From: Planctomycetia bacterium
GTDB taxonomy: Bacteria; Planctomycetota; Planctomycetia; Gemmatales; HRBIN36
Assembly (NCBI GenBank): GCA_016795155.1
Contig: JAEUIE010000008.1
Coordinates: 1 to 64,000, forward strand
Length of the DNA: 64,000 nucleotides
Direction: 5' to 3'
Positions 36,117 to 44,731 of this stretch are shown in pieces. The notes below the pieces were generated by a model, which saw nothing but the letters and a program-made list of their open reading frames with translations, searched no databases and had not been told where the DNA came from. The translations under genes and the position numbers were made by a program. Position 1 is the stretch's first letter, and every line of letters begins with the position of its first letter.

Positions 36117-37142
36117 ATGCTTGGCTGCTGTGGCTGGATGGTTTGGTTCTGTTTAACGGGATTGATGGTGCAGGATAGCAAGCCGACCTGCTCCATTAAG
36201 AAGATCGGCAACATGCTGGAACTGAAGGTCAACGACAAATCGGTTGGCCGATATCTTTTCGATCCGAGCCAGGTCAGGCCGCATTTTCATCCGCTTTACA
36301 GCCCGGAAGGAAATGCCATCACCCGCTTGTATCCCATGCAGAAGGATGTGCCTGGCGAAACCAAAGATCACATCCATCATCGAGGCTGCTGGGTAGGCCA
36401 TCAAATTGTCATACTTGATATTGATATCGGAAAGAAAGACAGCAAACCCATCAACGCCAATTTCTGGGCTGAAGTGGTCAACCCCGTGAATCAGCATCAG
36501 GGCAAGCAGATTTGCACCAAAGTCGAAGAACCTGTCATCACTGAGAAGCAGGCATCCGTAACCACACACAACACCTGGCAAACGACTGCAGGCATCAAAA
36601 TTCTCGAAGAGAAACGCACCCTGCATCTGGTGCCCCTACCTGCTGCAGCCTTGATCGTTTTCGATATCGAACTTCATGCCAGCGAAGGGAACATCACCTT
36701 CGGCGACGAGAAAGATGGGTTCATGGCAGTTCGCGTGGCTGACATCATGGCGGAGAAAAGCAAAAAGGGCGGCCTGATGCAGAACGCTGAAGGCAAACAG
36801 CACATGGGTACAGGCGAGAATAAAGACCGCACAGGCTGCTGGGGCCTGCGTTCCGCCTGGGTCGATTACAGTGGCGAAGTCAAAGGTGAGAAGGTGGGCA
36901 TCACGATTCTTGATCATCCCAGTAACCCCGTGCCTGCCTGCTGGCATGCTCGAGATTATGGCCTTTTAACTGCCAACCCCTTTGGCAGAAAACACAGCAA
37001 GTTCCCCGATGCCACCGGCGATCTGGTCAAAATCAAAGCAGGTGAAAAACTTCACTTCCGTTACGGTGTTCTGATTCACCCAGGCAACGCCGAGATCGGC
37101 AAAGTCGCAGATCACTATCAAGCGTTTCTTAAAGTGAAGTAA
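36117..37142 (+). CDS. DUF6807 family exported protein
   Basis: A ~341-residue protein of the DUF6807 family (formerly linked to the name PmoA), common in planctomycetes and of unknown function. The start at 36117 gives a short hydrophobic N-terminus (MLGCCGWMVWFCLTGLMVQ) that looks like a signal peptide; an in-frame ATG at 36063 lies further upstream in the region shared with the pyk leader. Family landmarks include VRPHFHPLYSPEGNAITR, DHIHHRGCWVGH with several His, CWGLRSAWVDYSG, ITILDHPSNPVPACWHARDYG and the late LHFRYGVLIHPG. The fold is expected to be beta-rich. No operon partner is obvious; a double-hairpin repeat follows the gene. Confidence 0.85.
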   Translation: MLGCCGWMVWFCLTGLMVQDSKPTCSIKKIGNMLELKVNDKSVGRYLFDPSQVRPHFHPLYSPEGNAITRLYPMQKDVPGETKDHIHHRGCWVGHQIVILDIDIGKKDSKPINANFWAEVVNPVNQHQGKQICTKVEEPVITEKQASVTTHNTWQTTAGIKILEEKRTLHLVPLPAAALIVFDIELHASEGNITFGDEKDGFMAVRVADIMAEKSKKGGLMQNAEGKQHMGTGENKDRTGCWGLRSAWVDYSGEVKGEKVGITILDHPSNPVPACWHARDYGLLTANPFGRKHSKFPDATGDLVKIKAGEKLHFRYGVLIHPGNAEIGKVADHYQAFLKVK

Positions 37143-37190
37143 ACTCAACTTTATGCAATTTGTTTTTACCCAGAAGACTATAGATAAACC

Positions 37191-37288
37191 GTGGCAGGGT
37201 TATTCGGTACTCCGAATGACCCTGCTGGATGAAATTGAACTCAGCAACTTTGCAGGGTCATGCTTGAGTACAAGCATATCCCTGCCAC
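37191..37288. repeat. Double-hairpin repeat, copy C
   Basis: Bounded by GTGGCAGGG and CCCTGCCAC. Hairpin 1 is TTATTCGG-TACT-CCGAATGA; hairpin 2 is CATGCTTG-AGTA-CAAGCATAT. Both carry the shared apical TACT/AGTA and CAGGGT/ACCCTG arms. It lies between the DUF6807 gene and the NIPSNAP gene, ending 39 bases before the latter. Confidence 0.88.
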
Positions 37289-37327
37289 AGCTTTCGAGTT
37301 GGTAAATAAGCTCAAGGAAACATTTCG

Positions 37328-37747
37328 ATGCGTTATAAGATCATTGCTGCACTGCTGTTGGCGTTTGCCACAGGCTGGCTGGCTCAAACTGTACTGGCTC
37401 ATTCTCGTGAAGATGCCAACCGGGTTTTCGAATGGCGGATCTACACCGTGCTGCCCGGCAGAATGGATGCCATGAATGCCCGCTTCAAGAACCACACCAA
37501 TGCACTGCTGACGAAACATCACATGACTTTGCTAGGCTTCTGGCAACCACAAGGTGAAGAGAACAGCCGCAAGCTTTACTATCTAATTGCGCACCAGAGT
37601 CGCAAAGAAGCTGAAGCAAACTGGAAGGCATTCGTTGCTGACCCTGACTGGATCAAGGCCCGCGATGCTTCCGAAAAGGATGGAAAAATTGTCGAGAAGG
37701 TGGAACGCATCTGGCTCGACCCTACTGAATACTCCATGATGAAGTAA
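37328..37747 (+). CDS. Exported NIPSNAP family protein
   Basis: A 139-residue protein. Residues 1-24 are a signal peptide (MRYKIIAALLLAFATGWLAQ, cleavage near VLA-HS). The mature part is a ferredoxin-like alpha/beta NIPSNAP domain: VFEWRIYTVLPGRMDAMNARF, then HHMTLLGFWQP, LYYLIAHQSRKEAEANW and FVADPDWIKARDA. Bacterial members are small dimeric proteins of uncertain role, sometimes linked to stress or small-molecule binding. The next gene begins 15 bases downstream, and a third overlaps that one, so the three form a likely operon of exported proteins. Confidence 0.9.
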   Translation: MRYKIIAALLLAFATGWLAQTVLAHSREDANRVFEWRIYTVLPGRMDAMNARFKNHTNALLTKHHMTLLGFWQPQGEENSRKLYYLIAHQSRKEAEANWKAFVADPDWIKARDASEKDGKIVEKVERIWLDPTEYSMMK

Positions 37748-37762
37748 CCTTCAGGTGAATCT

Positions 37763-39148
37763 ATGATTCTGGTGAATAACTGGATAGCAGTGGCAGGGTT
37801 ATGCTTGTACTCATGCATGACCCTGCTGGAATGCAATGTCTCTGCAATTCCTGCAGGGTCATCCGGAGTACCGGATAACCCTGCCACAGTTTTTCAGCAA
37901 TGTACGATCCTTAGTAGCTGGCCTTTGACGTGCATCCCTACGGATGAAGTGACAGATTCATGGACTCGTTTCCGCGGCCCCAATGGCTCAGGCCACGGTT
38001 CAGGCCTGAAGTTGCCTACGGATATCAATGAACAGTTCATCCGATGGAAAGTGCCTCTGCCCGGAGTCGGGCATGGCTCTCCCGTGGTTCACAAAGGTCG
38101 CATCTACCTGCAGGCATCGGAAAACCAGGGCACCGAGCGGCTCATTTTCTGCCTGGATGCTTCATCAGGGAAAATACTCTGGAAACGAAGCATCCAGGGC
38201 AAGCGGGCTGCAGCCATGCATCAGAAAAACTCGCTGGCGTCCGGCACCGCTGCTACCGATGGCGAACGTGTTTTCTTCTGCCATTGGGATGGTCAGACAG
38301 TTCAGCTTGCTGCCTACTCCTGTGCCCAGGGTGAACCACTCTGGACGTTTCCACTCGGTAAACATGTCAGCCAGCATGGTGCAGGGTACTCTCCCATCCT
38401 GGTAGAAGGCAAAGTGATTGTGGCCTACGATGCAGATAACCACGCTGAGGTATTCTGTATCGAAGCAGCTACCGGGAAAAAACTCTGGTCGCAATCACGC
38501 AAAAACTATCGAGCCTGTTATGGAACCCCGCTGATCCGTTCCCGCAAACCCCACGATGAAGTGATCGTCGCCAGCACGGCGGGTATCACTGGCTATGCAT
38601 TGGAGTCTGGTCTGAAGTTATGGGACATGGAATGGCCTTTCGCCAGCAAACCACTCCGTAGCGTCAGTTCGCCTGTGCTTTGTGACAACGACATTCTGCT
38701 GGCTGCCTGTGGCGATGGTGGAGGCGACCGTGACACTATTGCACTGCAACTTCCGACGGGCGATACCTCACAGGAACGACAGCCAAAACTGGTCTGGCAA
38801 CTCCACCGCGATATCCCCTATGTCACCTGCCTGCTCGAACATCAGCAGAACATCTTTTACGTTGCGGATAAAGGTGTAGCAGGCTGTCTCGATCTCAAGA
38901 CTGGCAAGGAACGATGGGCCCAGCGCCTGTCAGGCAATTTCACTTCGTCTCCGTTGCTGGTTGATAAGCACATCTTCGCAGTCAATGAGAATGGAGAACT
39001 GTTCATCTTCGAAGCCAACGCAGAAAAATATCACTTGCGCGGGCGACTGAAATTGAATGAAGATGTCCTGGCGACACCAGCACTGGCTTCGGGAAACCTC
39101 TTGATCCGAGGGAAGCAACATCTGTTTTGTCTCGGAGTGGCGAAGTGA
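37763..39148 (+). CDS. Exported PQQ-like beta-propeller protein; N-terminus encoded by a repeat
   Basis: A 461-residue propeller of the PQQ-binding-like type. The core begins at DSWTRFRGPNGSGHG and has repeated blades with G-x-x-x-W motifs, for example SGKILWKRSIQGKR, TGKKLWSQSRK, GLKLWDMEWPF and TGKERWAQRLSGN, giving about seven blades. The ATG at 37763 has AGGTGA nine bases upstream. From that start, residues 10-42 are encoded by double-hairpin repeat copy D, and they supply the only hydrophobic export-like stretch (WIAVAGLCLYSC, lipobox-like). Without them the propeller would have no signal. Starts inside the repeat or a GTG after it are alternatives. The last bases overlap the next gene (GTGA). 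Confidence 0.82.
   Translation: MILVNNWIAVAGLCLYSCMTLLECNVSAIPAGSSGVPDNPATVFQQCTILSSWPLTCIPTDEVTDSWTRFRGPNGSGHGSGLKLPTDINEQFIRWKVPLPGVGHGSPVVHKGRIYLQASENQGTERLIFCLDASSGKILWKRSIQGKRAAAMHQKNSLASGTAATDGERVFFCHWDGQTVQLAAYSCAQGEPLWTFPLGKHVSQHGAGYSPILVEGKVIVAYDADNHAEVFCIEAATGKKLWSQSRKNYRACYGTPLIRSRKPHDEVIVASTAGITGYALESGLKLWDMEWPFASKPLRSVSSPVLCDNDILLAACGDGGGDRDTIALQLPTGDTSQERQPKLVWQLHRDIPYVTCLLEHQQNIFYVADKGVAGCLDLKTGKERWAQRLSGNFTSSPLLVDKHIFAVNENGELFIFEANAEKYHLRGRLKLNEDVLATPALASGNLLIRGKQHLFCLGVAK
37790..37887. repeat. Double-hairpin repeat, copy D, inside the start of the propeller gene
   Basis: Bounded by GTGGCAGGG and CCCTGCCAC, 98 bases long, as is copy C. Hairpin 1 is TTATGCTTG-TACT-CATGCATGA; hairpin 2 is CATCCGG-AGTA-CCGGATAA. 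It is in frame with the propeller gene and has no stop codon in that frame. Confidence 0.88.
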
Positions 39149-40494
39149 AACAGACAGTGATCACAGCACTGTTCATGGTTCTATTGTCTTGCAGCATCGC
39201 AGCACAAGATTCAGTAACCCAGCCTGCCTACGATCAGATGGTGCTCAATGAAGGTGCCAGGCTGCAGGGCATTATCACCGAAGAAACAGCACAGCAAGTC
39301 AGGTTTCAATTCATTGTTCGCCGGCCTGGCGTACGAACCATGGTCTTTGAAGCACTTTACGAAAGACAGGACATCAGCAGCATCACCCGTGCTTCGGAAC
39401 CGGGGCGAAGCGCTGCTCGAAAATATGTCGAAAAGCTTCTCAACAGCAACAAGCGGGAAGAGGAGAAAATTCAAGCCATTGCCTTGAGCCGCACCAAATG
39501 GCTCGAAGACGAGCAGGAAGCCTGGCACTACCAGGGACCTTACTTTGAACTGCTTTCCAATGCACGGGAAAACCTGGTTCGGCTGGTGTGCGTCAGGCTC
39601 GAAGCGATTTTTGCTGCTTACGTGAACACCATGGGCAAACGCCTTACCCCCGATAAACCAGTGCGTGTCGTGTTGTTCCACACGATGGCTGAGTTTCGTT
39701 CCTGGCAACAGAAACAGAGCTTGAGCATCCTGAACCCCGCTGTTTATGATGCACGCACCGCAACCATCTACGCAGGCACTGAACTCGATCAATATGCCAG
39801 CCAACTGCAGGAGTTGAATGAAAGGCACCGCAAGCAACTGAAAGAACTGCAGGAACTCAGGAAGAACATTGACAAACACTTCGGCGGCAAACCAACCGCT
39901 ACCCTTGCCCGACAGATGCAGCAACTACAACAGCAACTCATCGCATTGAACAGCGATAACGATGTGATCTTTGCCAGGCTGCAAGCTGCGTTTTTTGCAA
40001 CGCTCTATCACGAGGCTTTTCATGCCTACCTCGACCGCTGGGTCTATCCTGCAGATAAATATCAGGTGCCACGCTGGCTCAACGAAGGCCTGGCCCAACT
40101 CTTTGAAAACGCGTTCATCGAAATTGATGAACTGCGGCTCGGACGACTGGATGAGGAGAGACTCAAGCAGATTCAGGATGCAGTCAGGCAAAACCGCTTC
40201 ATGCCATTACGCGAATTGCTATTGGCCCCGCCACAACTGTTCTTTGTCAAACACACGCAGGAAAACTTCGAATCGAGCAGACAGTATGATGCCAGTTGGG
40301 CTTTAGCCCATTTTCTTACTTTCGATCTCAAACTGATGTCGACACCCGCGATGGAAGAATACGTAAGACCAGCTCCGGCAGGGCAGGAAATCAAACGCTT
40401 TGAGAAGCTGGTGAATATGCCACTGGAGAAATGTGAAACGCAGTGGAAACAATACCTGCTACGATTGCGGCCTGACGGTAGCCTCCGCCCCTGA
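39145..40494 (+). CDS. Exported zinc metallopeptidase-like protein (gluzincin, DUF1570-like)
   Basis: From the GTG at 39145 the protein has 449 residues and starts with a signal peptide (MKQTVITALFMVLLSCSIAAQ). The start overlaps the preceding stop as GTGA and has GGAG upstream. Residues ~20-100 form a beta-rich region; ~100-260 are helical with a Gln-rich coiled coil (LQELNERHRKQLKELQEL). The peptidase core has HEAFH, with two His and a Glu for zinc binding and catalysis, followed by WLNEGLAQLFE, whose Glu is the third ligand of gluzincins. It resembles planctomycete DUF1570 proteins. Probably cotranscribed with the propeller and NIPSNAP genes. Its end overlaps the convergent DedA gene by 36 bases. 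Confidence 0.8.
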   Translation: MKQTVITALFMVLLSCSIAAQDSVTQPAYDQMVLNEGARLQGIITEETAQQVRFQFIVRRPGVRTMVFEALYERQDISSITRASEPGRSAARKYVEKLLNSNKREEEKIQAIALSRTKWLEDEQEAWHYQGPYFELLSNARENLVRLVCVRLEAIFAAYVNTMGKRLTPDKPVRVVLFHTMAEFRSWQQKQSLSILNPAVYDARTATIYAGTELDQYASQLQELNERHRKQLKELQELRKNIDKHFGGKPTATLARQMQQLQQQLIALNSDNDVIFARLQAAFFATLYHEAFHAYLDRWVYPADKYQVPRWLNEGLAQLFENAFIEIDELRLGRLDEERLKQIQDAVRQNRFMPLRELLLAPPQLFFVKHTQENFESSRQYDASWALAHFLTFDLKLMSTPAMEEYVRPAPAGQEIKRFEKLVNMPLEKCETQWKQYLLRLRPDGSLRP

Positions 40495-41211
40495 TACACC
40501 GGGAACTACTGGTGAGCTTTCACTCGCAGTCGTGATTGGCTCAACCACCACCTGGCCTGCCTGCCCAGCCTCTTCCATCTTTTCATGCTCGACAGCTTCT
40601 TCTGCTTCCTCTTCTTTTTCCCGTTTCCGCATCCATCTCAGGTACATGATGATGGCTACCAGAAGCAGACCCACCAGGGCAATCAGCAGCAGCACATTCT
40701 GAGCCTGATGGATATTGGCGATGATCGCATTGATCCAGTCTGCCGCGAAATACCCACCAAAGAAGAAGAACGTTACCAGGGGTACCGAAGAGATGGCATC
40801 AGCGATGCAGAACCGTTCAATCGGGTATTGAATCACACCAGCAGTGATGAAGACCGCTGACCGCCAGCCGGGTATCAGGCGGGCCGTCAACATGAACCAG
40901 ATGCCTCGTTCCTGGAACTTATGTGCAAAGTTCTGCACACGCTCGGGTTTGAGGAACTTCTGCACGTAAGGTTTGTTCATCAGTCGCGGACCACCGAGCC
41001 TGCCAATCATGTAGAGAAACAGATCGGTGCCAAGCACAGCACCAATGCAGAACAGCCAACTGATCAGAAGGATGGCATCGGGATTATTGTGAATCCAGGC
41101 ACCCAGGCCTGCCACGGCTACTTCTTCTGGAATAAATGGGATCAGCCCTACGCCGGTGACAAAAATCCATCCGACGATGATGCTATACACATATAAGGCA
41201 GCTAGATTCAA
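40459..41211 (-). CDS. DedA family membrane protein
   Basis: A 250-residue inner-membrane protein of the DedA (SNARE-associated/VTT) family, thought to act in lipid carrier or phospholipid transport. Landmarks are the first helix with FIPEEVAVAGLGAW, GTDLFLYMIGRLGG, the FAHKFQERGIWFMLTARLIPG-WRSAVFITAG region and a late double helix. The C-terminus beyond residue ~200 is a charged, disordered tail (KREKEEEAEEAVEHEKMEEA, then Pro/Val/Ser-rich) not found in most relatives. It is encoded alone. The last 36 bases overlap the end of the convergent metallopeptidase gene, so the tail-coding DNA is read on both strands. Confidence 0.9.
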   Translation of the reverse strand: MNLAALYVYSIIVGWIFVTGVGLIPFIPEEVAVAGLGAWIHNNPDAILLISWLFCIGAVLGTDLFLYMIGRLGGPRLMNKPYVQKFLKPERVQNFAHKFQERGIWFMLTARLIPGWRSAVFITAGVIQYPIERFCIADAISSVPLVTFFFFGGYFAADWINAIIANIHQAQNVLLLIALVGLLLVAIIMYLRWMRKREKEEEAEEAVEHEKMEEAGQAGQVVVEPITTASESSPVVPGVSGAEATVRPQS

Positions 41212-41348
41212 AACTGTATCCCGTGAAGGATAGCCGGTTATTTACTTATCCTTTGTTCTATCATTCATTCGTCAGTTCACGAAGTCCATTCTTCAGCTAA
41301 GCGTGAAAATCACTGGTACTGAACGAATCGTCGAACCGGTTATCTGGT

Positions 41349-41840
41349 TTATTCGCAGTCCAGATCCCGCTCCGACAGAACCGTGAAGCCCTGCCTTTGA
41401 AGAGTCTGGCTGCCTGTTTCATGGTCATCCACATGGATGGCCAGCACCGGGCGATGGCTGGCACTGCCAATCATCAGCGGGTAGGCATAGTGGATGTTGA
41501 TCTCAGCAGCCAGTAGAGCCTTGCAGACCATGCCAACCGGAGCATTGCCCTGAGGCAATTGAACCAGCAGCAGATCGCATTCCAGAAAAGGCAGTTTGGC
41601 CTGTTGCAGTGTTTCAACTGCCCGCTCCGGGTCGCTCAGAATCAGACGAATCACTGCACAGTCGGCTGAATCAACCACCGACATGGCCACAATGCGATTG
41701 CCTGATGCTTCCAGCCTGCGAACCATATCAAGCAGGGCGCCGACCCGGTTTTCCAGGAAAATACTGAACTGGCGTACGCCAGGATAATCCCTGCCACGCA
41801 GCGTACTCAGTTCAGTTCCCCCTTCATCACCGTATGTCAT
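41349..41840 (-). CDS. ACT domain protein
   Basis: A 163-residue cytoplasmic protein from the ATG at 41840, which is preceded by GAGGGG; the frame is open to 41894 but the upstream part lacks a site. Two ACT-type regulatory folds are visible: VRQFSIFLENRVGALLDMVR through VIRLILSDPERAVETLQ, and FLECDLLLVQLP through VCKALLAAEINIHYAYPL and PVLAIHVDDHETG. ACT domains bind amino acids or similar ligands and regulate enzymes. Stand-alone double-ACT proteins of this type are frequent in planctomycetes; the ligand and partner are not evident here. Confidence 0.87.
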   Translation of the reverse strand: MTYGDEGGTELSTLRGRDYPGVRQFSIFLENRVGALLDMVRRLEASGNRIVAMSVVDSADCAVIRLILSDPERAVETLQQAKLPFLECDLLLVQLPQGNAPVGMVCKALLAAEINIHYAYPLMIGSASHRPVLAIHVDDHETGSQTLQRQGFTVLSERDLDCE

Positions 41841-41900
41841 GTTCCCCTCATTCTTTGTCGCCTGCATCCTAGCAAAGGTAACTGACGATTGCAAACACTG

Positions 41901-43013
41901 TCATCGTCCTGGAATCTGCATGGGCTGTGGTACTTTCAACAAGAGTGAGAACGGGCTTTTCTCATCCTTCTGCTGCTGAGCAAACTGCGACAGAATGTTC
42001 CAGGCTTGTTCCATGTTTGGATCAAACCGGTGTTCAAAGGCACCCACAGTCACCAGACTGTACTGGCGGGTGTGGAAAACGTAGGCATCGTAGCCTTTGC
42101 CGCCATCACGCAGCAGTTCCGCCATCTGCCTGGCGGTTTCTGCAGCATTCTCGAGGCCCTTCCCCAGTGACGCCGGGGTGGATCGGTTGCCTACCTGCAC
42201 GACGCTGGAATTGAGCGGACTTACTTCCGAAGGTGGATCAAACTTGGCGACCACCAGAGTCCAGCTTTTGGGACAGGAAAAGATGGAGTGCTTTTCCCGG
42301 GCGTTCAGTTCGTTCCAGGCCGGATCCATCGGCACCGAGTTTTTATTCTGAACCGTAACTGTTGGTGATTTTTTCCGCGTCACCACCGGGTTACGCACTA
42401 CAAAAGCCTGGCGATACGGATTACCCAGACTCTGTTTTATGCGCTTGCCTTCTTCCGATTGTGTCGTGGCCCGTAGACCGAAGATGCCGCCAAAGGTATT
42501 GGCCTCCGGATCACGTACTGCTTTGGCCTTGGGTTCGTTGTAAAGATGGACACCGAACGCTGGAATGCTCGATGGCGGATCAAATTCCTTGATGCGTGCC
42601 GCTTCGATACGGGCGTTTTCCATGTCAGGAAAGCTGCCGACAAAGACAGAAAATTCCTTGATGACCCGAACGGTTTTAAGCTTCTGTCTTTCAGTGCTTT
42701 CAGCCAGGGTTTCGCTGCCAATGGTTTTGAGCTGCATTTGCCTTAACGCTTCCCGATCCTGCCGGGCGTCTTCTTCATTCATCGAATAGACGTAGGTTTG
42801 ATACTTGTATTTCGACCGGGTTTCTTCTGCAAAGCGATTGGCAAACTCGAGTGCCTCATCGCCCCGGAAACTGCCAATGTGAATCAGCCAGGGGCCTTCC
42901 TTCTCTGTCAGCGGATACTTGATAACCGGACCAGTCTCCGCAGGCTGCTGCCCGGCCAGGCTGGTAACCACCAATAAGCTCAGAACAAACCAGGTGATGC
43001 CACGAAGATACAT
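41901..43013 (-). CDS. Exported protein with SPOR-like segments
   Basis: From the ATG at 43013 the protein has 370 residues. The start has AAGGAGGAAGGTGAG directly upstream, the best ribosome-binding site nearby. Residues 1-22 form a signal peptide (MYLRGITWFVLSLLVVTSLAG). Three parts look like SPOR-type folds, which bind denuded peptidoglycan: WLIHIGSFRGDEALEFANRF, EFSVFVGSFPDMENARIEAARI and a weaker SWTLVVAKFDPPSEV region followed by KGYDAYVFHTRQYSLVTVGAF. The similarity is by pattern only. It lies 60 bases upstream of the ACT gene on the same strand (its stop at 41901). Probably periplasmic. Confidence 0.65.
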   Translation of the reverse strand: MYLRGITWFVLSLLVVTSLAGQQPAETGPVIKYPLTEKEGPWLIHIGSFRGDEALEFANRFAEETRSKYKYQTYVYSMNEEDARQDREALRQMQLKTIGSETLAESTERQKLKTVRVIKEFSVFVGSFPDMENARIEAARIKEFDPPSSIPAFGVHLYNEPKAKAVRDPEANTFGGIFGLRATTQSEEGKRIKQSLGNPYRQAFVVRNPVVTRKKSPTVTVQNKNSVPMDPAWNELNAREKHSIFSCPKSWTLVVAKFDPPSEVSPLNSSVVQVGNRSTPASLGKGLENAAETARQMAELLRDGGKGYDAYVFHTRQYSLVTVGAFEHRFDPNMEQAWNILSQFAQQQKDEKSPFSLLLKVPQPMQIPGR

Positions 43014-43257
43014 CTCACCTTCCTCCTTGAAGGTCCATCCACCCTGCGCAGAGTATCCTTGGCAGGTTTCTCGAACGATCACCTATATACCCGATTCTCC
43101 CTGCCCGTCTAGTCGAGTATGCCTCAGGTTCCCTTCGCCTTCGAGGGGAATAAGGGTTAGGGTTTCTTGTAATATCCCCCTCTTGAAGGACAGCGTGGTG
43201 AACTGCATCATAGCTCCATACATGTCTGCCTGACTGTTTTTTTCAAAAGGAGATAGA

Positions 43258-43665
43258 ATGAATCCGACGAGTCTGCTGGCAGTGGGTTTGCTTCTTTGCA
43301 CCGGAGTATTCAACGTGTTACACGCCGATACGCCCAAAGAGTACAAAGACCAGGAAGCCATGGCGGAAAAGCTGTTCAAGGCTTACAACAAGGACGATGC
43401 CAAGGGTGTTTTCAACGATTACATGGACGCACTCAAAGGCAGTGCAGACCAGCTTTATGGCGTGCTCTTCAAACCCAGCAAAGAGAAGTATGGCAATTAC
43501 AAAAGCCATACCTTCGTGAAGGATGGCAGCGTAGCTACCGATGATGTCGTTCTGCTCATATTGCAAGTCGAATTTGAAAAGGAGAAGAAAGTCAAGGTCG
43601 CCATCAACTATGGCAAGGAAGGCAAAGACTGGAAGATCCAGCAAGTGACCTTTGATCCCAAATAG
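43258..43665 (+). CDS. Small exported protein, NTF2/DUF3887-like
   Basis: A 135-residue protein with a clear signal peptide (MNPTSLLAVGLLLCTGVFNV, cleavage near LHA-DT) and an AAAGGAG ribosome-binding site. The mature part has helices followed by strands: EKLFKAYNKDDAKGVFNDYM, then VVLLILQVEFEKEKKVKVAI and DWKIQQVTFDPK. This resembles the cystatin/NTF2-like DUF3887 pattern, in which a small domain accumulates in the periplasm, but identity is uncertain. The next gene starts 11 bases downstream. Partial palindromic repeat sequence lies upstream, around 43125-43165. Confidence 0.68.
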   Translation: MNPTSLLAVGLLLCTGVFNVLHADTPKEYKDQEAMAEKLFKAYNKDDAKGVFNDYMDALKGSADQLYGVLFKPSKEKYGNYKSHTFVKDGSVATDDVVLLILQVEFEKEKKVKVAINYGKEGKDWKIQQVTFDPK

Positions 43666-43676
43666 CTGGTGCCGTT

Positions 43677-44627
43677 ATGACACTGCTGTTTCAAAGTGAT
43701 CGATTTGTGGAACACGAAACCGGGGCAGGACATCCAGAATGTCCTGCCCGTTATCGTGCCGTGCGCGATCATGTGCCTTTTCAGCAGTTATCCAGCCATT
43801 GCCAGACGCCACACATTAAGCCATTAACCTTATCCCAACTCCAACTGGTTCACGATGCGGATGTTGGTGAATATGTCCAAGCGGCATGCAAGCAGGGTGG
43901 TGGCAGAATTGAAGCGGATACTGTTGTCAGCCCCGCTTCTTTCGAAGTGGGCCTGCTGGCCGCAGGTGCCTGTTGCCAGGCTGTTGAAGCTGTATTAAAG
44001 GGAACCGATCAGAACGCCTTCTGCCTGGTCAGGCCGCCGGGCCACCATGCCACTCCTTCACTGAGTATGGGCTTTTGCCTGTTCAACAATATCGCCCTGG
44101 CTGCACGACACGCCTTGAAGTGTGGGGCGAACCGCGTGATGATCGTCGATTGGGATGTGCATCATGGCAACGGTACACAGGATGCCTTTTACGATGATGA
44201 GCAGGTAACCTTCGTAAGCCTGCATCGTTCACCTTTCTACCCTGGAACAGGGTTAGCCAACGAAACAGGCACCGGCAAAGGCTTGGGCACCACCTTCAAT
44301 GTACCCCTGCGCTTTGGTATCAGCCAGGCTGATTATCACGCTGCTCTCGAATCTGTTCTGCACACGGCATTATCTCAAAACAAGCCTGATGTGATTCTGA
44401 TCAGTGCAGGGTTCGATGCCCATGCCGAAGACCCTATTGGCTCACTGGGCCTGGATGTCGCCGACTTCAGCAGGATGACCGTCTTGCTTAAAGAAGCTGC
44501 GAAAACCCATTGCCAGGGAAGACTCGTCAGTTGTCTGGAAGGAGGTTACAACCTGGAACGACTTCCCGAATGTGTAACCGCCCATTTACAAGTGTTAATA
44601 GATGGCAACTCTACGCAAACCCCCTAA
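43677..44627 (+). CDS. Histone deacetylase-like (AcuC/class II HDAC) amidohydrolase
   Basis: A 316-residue zinc hydrolase of the histone deacetylase superfamily. Bacterial members deacetylate small molecules such as polyamines, or protein lysines. The catalytic pieces are all present: ETGAGHPECPARY at the N-terminus, FCLVRPPGHHA with the His pair, the metal-binding VDWDVHHGNGTQ, ISAGFDAHAEDP and the closing CLEGGYNLE. The start ATG at 43677 lies 11 bases after the previous stop, so the two genes are probably cotranscribed. Location is cytoplasmic; no signal is seen. Confidence 0.92.
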   Translation: MTLLFQSDRFVEHETGAGHPECPARYRAVRDHVPFQQLSSHCQTPHIKPLTLSQLQLVHDADVGEYVQAACKQGGGRIEADTVVSPASFEVGLLAAGACCQAVEAVLKGTDQNAFCLVRPPGHHATPSLSMGFCLFNNIALAARHALKCGANRVMIVDWDVHHGNGTQDAFYDDEQVTFVSLHRSPFYPGTGLANETGTGKGLGTTFNVPLRFGISQADYHAALESVLHTALSQNKPDVILISAGFDAHAEDPIGSLGLDVADFSRMTVLLKEAAKTHCQGRLVSCLEGGYNLERLPECVTAHLQVLIDGNSTQTP

Positions 44628-44731
44628 TTTTCCATAACTACAGCAATTCACTCGATTGACTGAATTCGCCAAGTCTTTAGTCTTCTTCTTTCTACTTTAT
44701 TTTACCATCTTCACTGGGCGATATCTGCCTT

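Noticed and set aside
37260-37475. A 71-codon frame starting inside repeat copy C
   Set aside because: It starts in the repeat and overlaps the NIPSNAP gene in another frame; NIPSNAP has a signal peptide and known domain.
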